Below are positions 6,959 to 11,963 of a stretch of 11,963 nucleotides of DNA, piece by piece (position 1 is the stretch's first letter; every line of letters starts with the position of its first letter). Origin of the DNA: an uncultured Lachnospiraceae bacterium. Lineage in GTDB: Bacteria; Bacillota_A; Clostridia; Lachnospirales; Lachnospiraceae. The notes below the pieces were generated by a model. The model searched no databases and had not been told where the DNA came from. It worked only from the letters and a program-made list of their open reading frames with translations. The stretch is from positions 1 to 11,963 of the forward strand of contig CAMWMM010000100.1 in NCBI GenBank assembly GCA_947175285.1, given 5' to 3'. The translations under genes were made by a program, and so were the position numbers.

Positions 6959-6973
6959 GATTTATTTTGCATT

Positions 6974-7906
6974 TTAAGGCATACACTGTATGCCATGGTA
7001 TACCGCCCCCTCGGCAATATCTTTCCGCATCTGATTTTTTAATGCTTCTATGCCGTCAAATTTCACTTCCGCCCTTTTAAAAACAAGAAGTTCCACGACA
7101 ATCTCTTTATCATAAACTTCTCCACTAAAATCATACAGATACGTTTCCACTCCCGTCATCTGTTCACTGCTTACCGTCGGCTTGCAGCCCACATTGGAAA
7201 TTGCCGGATAACACACATCATCCAGCCATACATCAGAATAATAAACGCCGTTTGGAGGCAGCAATTTATCTTCGGGCGGTAAAAGGTTTAACGTCGGCAT
7301 CCCTAACTTTCTGCCAAGTTCCCTGCCATGGCTTACAACGCCGCTGACCCGGTAAGGCGTCCCGAGAAAAAGCCGTGCTTTTTCCATATCACCTTTTCTT
7401 ACCGTTTCCCGAATCATCGTAGAACTGACTCTTTCACCTGCAATCGTTACTTTATCTATCATTTCCACGCGGTATCCATAAGTTCCCGCAAGTTCTTTTA
7501 ACAGCTTCGCATCTCCTGCTCCCTTATTTCCGAAAGAAATATCCGTACCCGCTGTAATGACTGCTGCCTGCAGCTTATGTGCAAGATAGTCTTTGATAAA
7601 ATATTCCGGTTCTGTTGCCGCCGTCTCTTCATTCATCGGAAACTCTATCAGAACATCTATTCCCATCCGCTCAAACGCGCTTCTTTTTTCCTCTCTGCTC
7701 ATCAGTCCTTTTGCCGCTTTCCCACTGAAAAAAGCCTCCGGCGGCGGGTCAAATGTAAAAACAGCCGCTAAAAGCCCCTTTTCTTTCTGCTCAAGGACTT
7801 TTGCAAAAAGTTTCTGATGTCCCAAATGCAGACCGTCAAATTTCCCGATAGCGACTACACTTTTCCGTGGAAGCAAAAATTCAGTTGTTTCGCGTATAAT
7901 CTGCAT
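6974..7906 (-). CDS. ribF: Bifunctional riboflavin kinase / FMN adenylyltransferase
   Basis: Makes FMN from riboflavin and ATP, then FAD from FMN and ATP, in the cytoplasm. The 310-residue product has the N-terminal nucleotidyltransferase domain with GKFDGLHLGH (21-30, the HxGH-type nucleotide site), FDPPPEAFF (52-60), ISFGNKGAGD and SSTMIR (161-166). The C-terminal flavokinase domain begins with SGVVSHGRELG and has PTLNL (204-208), NGVYY (219-223), ISNVGCKPT and the closing VKFDGIEAL. A GTG at 7930 would add eight residues and overlap the truB stop. The ATG at 7906 matches the family start (MQIIRE...) and is preferred, with AGGGAAAGG 12 bases upstream. It is the last gene of the infB operon segment; no FMN riboswitch was recognised upstream, consistent with housekeeping expression from the operon. 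Confidence 0.95.
   Translation of the reverse strand: MQIIRETTEFLLPRKSVVAIGKFDGLHLGHQKLFAKVLEQKEKGLLAAVFTFDPPPEAFFSGKAAKGLMSREEKRSAFERMGIDVLIEFPMNEETAATEPEYFIKDYLAHKLQAAVITAGTDISFGNKGAGDAKLLKELAGTYGYRVEMIDKVTIAGERVSSTMIRETVRKGDMEKARLFLGTPYRVSGVVSHGRELGRKLGMPTLNLLPPEDKLLPPNGVYYSDVWLDDVCYPAISNVGCKPTVSSEQMTGVETYLYDFSGEVYDKEIVVELLVFKRAEVKFDGIEALKNQMRKDIAEGAVYHGIQCMP
6978..6994 (-). repeat. Hairpin abutting the ribF stop codon
   Basis: GGCATAC-AGT-GTATGCC is a perfect seven-pair stem with a three-base loop, formed by the last ribF codons and ending one base before the TAA. Only TTAAAAT follows, so it is not a canonical intrinsic terminator. It may stabilise the 3' end of the operon mRNA or pause polymerase; function is inference. 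Confidence 0.45.
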
Positions 7907-7926
7907 ATTCGTACCACGCCTTTCCC

Positions 7927-8826
7927 TCACATGAGGAACATCTTCACCGGATAAAATCCCTCCGTCTTTTCTTCATAACGGTAAATGCCGTAAAAAATAC
8001 CCTCTTCACTGTAAATACGTACCTGTTCGTTATCATAAAAACCACTGCTGCCACTAAGCATCCGTAAAGTAAGACTGTTTCCGTTGACAAGCTGTTTCTG
8101 AAACTGACTCTTTGCCCTTTCTTTTCGTAAATCAGGAAACATATCGTCCGGCGGTATGATAACATCCTGCACTCTGTTCTCCCTCACAAGCTGTTCTACC
8201 TGTGCTAAAGTCAGTGCATCTTCTATATAAAACACGCCCGCTCTTGTCCTTAGCAAAGATTCCATCACTGCGCCGCAGCCCAGCTTTTTCCCGATATCAT
8301 CACATAATGTCCTGATATAAGTTCCTTTGGAACATGCCACTCTTATTTGTACTTTCGGAAGCTGCATCTGCAAAATTTCTATTTCCTTTATATTGACAGT
8401 TCGTGCTTTTCTCTCTACTTCCCTGCCTTCTCTTGCCAGCTCGTACAATTTCTTTCCATTTACTTTTAAAGCGGAATACATAGGCGGAATCTGCTCATAA
8501 GCACCCTGAAAAGCATATATTGTCTCTTTGACCTGTTCCGGCGTTACGCATACTTCTTCCCTTGTTAAAACAGTTCCCGACATATCCTGTGTATCCGTTG
8601 TAATGCCAAGACAAAACACGGCAATATATTCCTTATCCGAGTCTGTCAGCATATCGCAGAGTTTTGTTCCTACTCCAAGACACACCGGAAGCACACCGAC
8701 CGCATCAGGGTCGAGCGTTCCGGTATGCCCGATTTTTTTCTGTTTTAAAATGCCGCGTAATTTTGCTACCACATCATGGGATGTATAACCGGCCTCTTTG
8801 TTTATATTAATCATCCCGTGATACAT
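7927..8826 (-). CDS. truB: tRNA pseudouridine(55) synthase
   Basis: Converts U55 of the tRNA T-loop to pseudouridine and acts as a tRNA folding chaperone in the family. The product is 299 residues. The catalytic Asp is D39 in GHTGTLDPDAVGVLP (33-47). Other family marks are EYIAVFCLG with Y67, QIPPMYSALKVNGKKLYELAR (112-132, the P..SA.K..G..lY..AR block), KGTYIRTL (167-174, conserved Arg) and LLRTRAGVF near 191. The C-terminal third is a shorter, less conserved RNA-binding region. The ATG at 8826 has GAGG seven bases upstream. The gene begins inside nrnA (20-base overlap) and its TGA overlaps a possible ribF GTG start, so translational coupling on both sides is likely. Confidence 0.96.
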   Translation of the reverse strand: MYHGMININKEAGYTSHDVVAKLRGILKQKKIGHTGTLDPDAVGVLPVCLGVGTKLCDMLTDSDKEYIAVFCLGITTDTQDMSGTVLTREEVCVTPEQVKETIYAFQGAYEQIPPMYSALKVNGKKLYELAREGREVERKARTVNIKEIEILQMQLPKVQIRVACSKGTYIRTLCDDIGKKLGCGAVMESLLRTRAGVFYIEDALTLAQVEQLVRENRVQDVIIPPDDMFPDLRKERAKSQFQKQLVNGNSLTLRMLSGSSGFYDNEQVRIYSEEGIFYGIYRYEEKTEGFYPVKMFLM

Positions 8827-9790
8827 TTTTCATCCTCATATCATACTCTTTAAGCTGTTTTTCTATATGCAGGGACAAATTGTTAATGGCATCATGATAT
8901 GTACCATTCATATAGCAGCCTGCCGCCCGTACATGTCCGCCGCCGCCAAACTGCACCGCAATAGCCGCTACATCCACTATCCCATTGGAACGCATACTCA
9001 CCTTATATTCCATGGGTCTTGCCTCATACATAAAAATTGCACACTCCACGCCTTTCACTATACGAAGCTGATTGACAATGCCGTCTAAATCCTTCGGCTC
9101 TGCCTGATAAAAATTCATCGTCTTTTTATTTACCATACTGACAATGCATCTGCCGTTCAGGAAACGAATACTCTCTAAAATCGCCCTTCCCATAATCTGG
9201 CTTTGTATGTAAGTCTTCTCATAAAAAGTCTCGTCAATCAATTTCGGAAAATCAAAACCAAATGCAATTAACTTCGCCGCTGTCTGAAGCGTCCTCGGAG
9301 AAGTATTGGAATACTTAAAGACGCCTGTATCATGAATCAGTCCGATATAGAGCGCTTTCGCAATCTCTATATCTATCTGTTCCTCTTCCAGTAAGTCATA
9401 AAGCAGTTCACAGGTTGAGCTTCGCTCCGGCTCTATCACATTGATATCTCCGCATCCCGTATTACTGATATGGTGGTCGATATTAATTCTTTTTCCGGCT
9501 TTCTCATAAAGCTTTTCCACATCTCCTAAACGTTCCGCATTACAATCCATTGCAAAAAAAACGTCATACCGCATATCCGTATCAAAATCAGAGTGTATCA
9601 TATCAACTCCCTGAATACAGTGAAAAATATCTGCAGGCTGCTCTAAATACACATCAATCTGCGCTTCCGGCAATACCTTTTTCAGATAAAGATACAGTCC
9701 CATAACCGAACCGATGCAATCACCATCCGGTCTGACATGTCCGCTAATCCCTATGGTTTTGGCATCCCGTACTTCATCTATTATTTTCAT
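8807..9790 (-). CDS. nrnA: DHH/DHHA1-family nanoRNase / pAp phosphatase (NrnA-type)
   Basis: Mn-dependent phosphoesterase that degrades 2-5 nt RNA ends and, in studied members, dephosphorylates 3'-phosphoadenosine 5'-phosphate. The 327 residues show the motif I H18-x-x-P-D22-x-D24 metal site, D82 in AMDCN, the DHH triad at 105-107 in NIDHHISN, D154 in HDTGVFKY, and the DHHA1 substrate-binding GGGGHVRAAG (282-291). Length fits NrnA (about 315-330). The gene lies between rbfA and truB, a common arrangement in Firmicutes, and its substrates are end products of enzymes such as the PNPase encoded in this window. AAAGGAG is 13 bases before the ATG at 9790; no better in-frame start is seen. Its end overlaps truB by 20 bases. 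Cyclic dinucleotide phosphodiesterase activity is a family alternative, less likely at this locus. Confidence 0.92.
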   Translation of the reverse strand: MKIIDEVRDAKTIGISGHVRPDGDCIGSVMGLYLYLKKVLPEAQIDVYLEQPADIFHCIQGVDMIHSDFDTDMRYDVFFAMDCNAERLGDVEKLYEKAGKRINIDHHISNTGCGDINVIEPERSSTCELLYDLLEEEQIDIEIAKALYIGLIHDTGVFKYSNTSPRTLQTAAKLIAFGFDFPKLIDETFYEKTYIQSQIMGRAILESIRFLNGRCIVSMVNKKTMNFYQAEPKDLDGIVNQLRIVKGVECAIFMYEARPMEYKVSMRSNGIVDVAAIAVQFGGGGHVRAAGCYMNGTYHDAINNLSLHIEKQLKEYDMRMKNVSRDD

Positions 9791-9833
9791 TGATACAATG
9801 ATTCTCCTTTCCTCATTGTCATACGTGAGACTT

Positions 9834-9872
9834 AGAACTTCTTAGCGAAATGCCATGAGCTTTAGAAGTTCT
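9834..9872 (-). repeat. Inverted repeat over the rbfA stop codon
   Basis: AGAACTTCT (9872-9864) pairs perfectly with AGAAGTTCT (9842-9834) around a 21-base loop, with a further possible AGC/GCT pairing inside. The first arm ends on the first base of the rbfA stop codon. No T-tract follows, so termination is unlikely. A role in mRNA processing or in the nrnA leader is possible but unproven. Confidence 0.45.
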
Positions 9873-10224
9873 TCTCACGATTTACTTCATCAATCAATTT
9901 CGACATATTGACGCCATACGCAATTGACTGATCCATAATAAACCGTATCTGCGGCGTATTGCGCAGATTGATTTTTCGTGCCAGTTGATTTCTGATAAAT
10001 CCCTCTGCGCTGTTTAAACCTGCAAGTGTGTCCGCCTGTACCTGTTCATCACCGAACACGCTGACCCACACTTTGCACGTCTTTAAATCAGGCGCCACTT
10101 CTACTGCCATGACAGAAGTTACTTCCCCGATTCTCGGGTCCTTTAACTCTCCCCTGATAATTTCCGCTAACACCCTCTGTACTTCTCCGTTAATACGCGT
10201 ATTTTTAATACTGTTTTTCCGCAT
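9862..10224 (-). CDS. rbfA: Ribosome-binding factor A
   Basis: Small KH-like protein that binds the pre-30S subunit and aids 16S rRNA 5'-end maturation and cold adaptation. The product is 120 residues, the normal length. It carries the family pattern R..r....i...i...l.DPRIG (DPRIG at 29-33), SV.ev..DLKTCKVWVSV (about 38-56), and the C-terminal GFIRNQLARKINLRNTP followed by RFIMDQSI (about 75-101). A TTG at 10242 would lengthen it by six residues, but the ATG at 10224 has GAGGG six bases upstream and fits the family start. It follows infB after 43 bases, the conserved infB-rbfA order, and has no promoter of its own. Confidence 0.96.
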   Translation of the reverse strand: MRKNSIKNTRINGEVQRVLAEIIRGELKDPRIGEVTSVMAVEVAPDLKTCKVWVSVFGDEQVQADTLAGLNSAEGFIRNQLARKINLRNTPQIRFIMDQSIAYGVNMSKLIDEVNREKNF

Positions 10225-10257
10225 AACAATCCCTCTTAACAAAATTTAGGTTCTCTC

Positions 10258-10275
10258 GGGTCTAACATTAGACCC
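10258..10275 (-). repeat. Palindromic hairpin over the infB stop codon
   Basis: GGGTCTAATGTTAGACCC is a perfect 18-base palindrome-like inverted repeat (eight-base arms, two-base centre; seven pairs with a four-base loop as RNA) that contains the infB TAA. A GAGAGAACC stretch follows rather than Ts, so it is not a standard terminator. It lies 33 bases before the rbfA start. Confidence 0.5.
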
Positions 10276-11963
10276 TGGGTACCTCTACCATAATATAAGC
10301 CTCGACAATATCAAGCTCCTGCATTTTATCAAAGCCCTCGAAAACAAGACCGCATTCATAGCCTGCTTTTACTTCTTTCACATCATCCTTAAATCTCTTC
10401 AATGATGCCAGTTCACCCTCATAAATCTGCTCGCCTTCTCTTGTAATACGAATCTTGCAGCCTCTCTGGAACTCTCCGTCGAGTACATACGAACCTGCAA
10501 TATTACCAATTGCAGATGCTTTAAAGATTTGACGCACTTCTGCGTGTCCGATAATCTTTTCTTCAAATACGGGGTCTAACATACCTTTCATCGCGGCTTC
10601 AATATCTTCGATTGCCTGATAAATAACTTTATAAAGTCTGACATCGACGCCCTCGCGCTCCGCAGTTGCTTTTGCCGTTGCATCCGGTCTTACGTTAAAT
10701 CCAATAATAATCGCTGAAGATGCGGAAGCTAACGTCACGTCTGATTCGGTAATAGCGCCGACACCGCCGTGAATACATTTCACGACAATTTCATCGTTGG
10801 AAAGTTTCATAAGGCTCTGCTTCACGGCTTCCACACTACCCTGTACGTCTGCTTTTACAATCAGATTCAACTCTTTTAAGTTACCTTCCTGAATCTGACT
10901 GAACAAATCATCCAGAGACATTCTTGTCTTAGTATCCGCAATCATCTCTTCTTTATGCTGTGCCATATAAGTATCTGCATAAGATTTTGCCGATTTATCA
11001 TTTTCATGAACAATAAATACCTCGCCTGCGCTGGGTACATCGGAAAGTCCGAGAATTTCTACCGGCATAGAAGGTCCTGCCTCTTTTACCCTTCTTCCCT
11101 TATCATCAATCATGGCTCTGACTTTACCGTGGCTTGCGCCCGCGGAAATAAAGTCTCCTATATGCAGCGTACCTTTCTGAACCAGTACCGTTGCCACCGG
11201 ACCGCGGCCTTTATCCAGTTCCGCCTCAATGACAAGTCCTCTTGCACGTCTGTTCGGATTGGCTTTAAGTTCCAGAATCTCGGCTGTCAATAAAATTGTC
11301 TCTAAAAGTGTTTCAATTCCCTCGCCGGATTTTGCGGAAACAGGCACAAACTCCGTAGAACCGCCCCAATCCACCGGAATCAGTTCATACTCTGTCATTT
11401 CCTGCTTTACTCTGTCAATATTTGCATTCGGCTTATCAATTTTATTGACTGCAACAATAATTTCAATGCCTGCTGCCTTCGCATGGTTAATAGCCTCTAC
11501 TGTCTGCGGCATCACGCCATCATCCGCAGCTATTACTAAAACTGCAATATCCGTAGAGTTAGCGCCGCGCATACGCATTGCCGTAAATGCCTCATGTCCG
11601 GGCGTATCTAAAAATGTAATCTTCTGATTATTAATTGTAACAGTATACGCACCAATCGCCTGTGTAATACCGCCTGCTTCTTTATCTGTTACATTGGTTT
11701 TCCGGATGGCATCCAAAAGGGAAGTTTTACCATGGTCAACGTGACCCATAACGCAGATAACGGGAGGTCTTGCTGCCATCTTGCTCTCGTCCTCTTCTTC
11801 CTCTTTCAGAAGTTCTTCAATCACATCGACTTTTACTTCTTTTTCACAGATAATTTCAAATTCAATGGCAATATTTTCTGCATCTTCAAAGCTTATCTCT
11901 GAATTCACGGTCACAATCTGTCCCTGCATGAAAAGCTTCTTGATAATAACGGATGGCTGGATT
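10268..11963 (-). CDS. infB: Translation initiation factor IF-2, 5' end outside window
   Basis: GTPase that places fMet-tRNA on the 30S subunit and promotes 50S joining. The reading frame is open to the window edge: 564 residues are visible, and the variable N-terminal part is missing. The visible part starts in the IF2N segment ([19 protein letters not shown]), so the ATG at 11929 is internal, not the start. Counting from the first whole codon, the G1 loop GHVDHGKT is at 73-80, G2 GGITQAIGA at 97-105, G3 DTPGH at 119-123, G4 NKID at 173-176 and G5 SAK at 209-211. Beta-barrel and C1 regions follow, and the C2 domain that binds fMet-tRNA closes the protein (ending VEVPRV). It heads the rbfA-nrnA-truB-ribF block with no terminator in between. 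Confidence 0.98.
   Translation of the reverse strand, partial: IQPSVIIKKLFMQGQIVTVNSEISFEDAENIAIEFEIICEKEVKVDVIEELLKEEEEDESKMAARPPVICVMGHVDHGKTSLLDAIRKTNVTDKEAGGITQAIGAYTVTINNQKITFLDTPGHEAFTAMRMRGANSTDIAVLVIAADDGVMPQTVEAINHAKAAGIEIIVAVNKIDKPNANIDRVKQEMTEYELIPVDWGGSTEFVPVSAKSGEGIETLLETILLTAEILELKANPNRRARGLVIEAELDKGRGPVATVLVQKGTLHIGDFISAGASHGKVRAMIDDKGRRVKEAGPSMPVEILGLSDVPSAGEVFIVHENDKSAKSYADTYMAQHKEEMIADTKTRMSLDDLFSQIQEGNLKELNLIVKADVQGSVEAVKQSLMKLSNDEIVVKCIHGGVGAITESDVTLASASSAIIIGFNVRPDATAKATAEREGVDVRLYKVIYQAIEDIEAAMKGMLDPVFEEKIIGHAEVRQIFKASAIGNIAGSYVLDGEFQRGCKIRITREGEQIYEGELASLKRFKDDVKEVKAGYECGLVFEGFDKMQELDIVEAYIMVEVPRV

Noticed and set aside
6887..6973. Pho-box at the phosphate-transporter promoter
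   Set aside because: No set of TTWACA-like repeats at 11-base steps was found in this gap.
7907..7930. FMN riboswitch controlling ribF
   Set aside because: There is no leader: ribF begins within a few bases of the truB stop, leaving no space for the aptamer.
11229..11627. 132-codon plus-strand frame opposite the IF-2 G domain
   Set aside because: Shadow of the highly conserved infB coding sequence.
10268..11929. IF-2 starting at the ATG at 11929
   Set aside because: The frame stays open upstream and encodes the conserved IF2N segment before this Met, so the gene runs off the window.

Overview
The window is a bacterial chromosome segment with about ten protein genes, all on the minus strand, so transcription runs from high to low coordinates. 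Gene order and protein style (infB-rbfA-nrnA-truB-ribF, then rpsO-pnp) point to a low-to-medium-GC Firmicute. The Clostridia, most likely Lachnospiraceae, fit best. That assignment is an inference from gene order and protein wording, not from a marker search.

Region 1 (11963 down to about 6974) is the downstream half of the classical nusA-infB operon: infB (5' end outside the window), rbfA, nrnA, truB and ribF. It covers translation initiation, 30S maturation, turnover of very short RNAs, tRNA pseudouridylation and flavin cofactor synthesis. Genes are packed tightly: nrnA/truB overlap by 20 bases, and truB's stop overlaps an alternative ribF GTG start. Where genes do not touch (after infB, rbfA and ribF), an inverted repeat sits on or against the stop codon without a T-tract.

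Region 2 (about 6973 to 2118) holds three cell-envelope genes between ribF and rpsO, which are neighbours in Bacillus: a Na+/phosphate cotransporter-family protein with a PhoU-like tail, a secreted NlpC/P60 hydrolase with two SH3b-like domains, and a polytopic GT-C-type membrane protein. Each has its own sigma-A-type promoter with a 17-base spacer. The hydrolase promoter is a perfect TTGACA-N17-TATAAT. It is followed at once by four 11-base-phased half-sites whose first pair matches the WalR (YycF) box TGTWAH-N5-TGTWAH. This is the most notable regulatory signal in the window.

Region 3 (2117 to 1) is rpsO-pnp (S15 and polynucleotide phosphorylase; the pnp 3' end lies outside). It has a strong promoter, a structured rpsO leader that could be an S15 autoregulatory site, and an intrinsic terminator/attenuator between the two genes.

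No RNA genes, CRISPR array, insertion sequence, prophage or defence system is visible, and no gap without a gene reaches 300 bases. Protein functions other than the GT-C-like gene rest on clear family motifs. The regulatory readings are sequence-pattern inferences.
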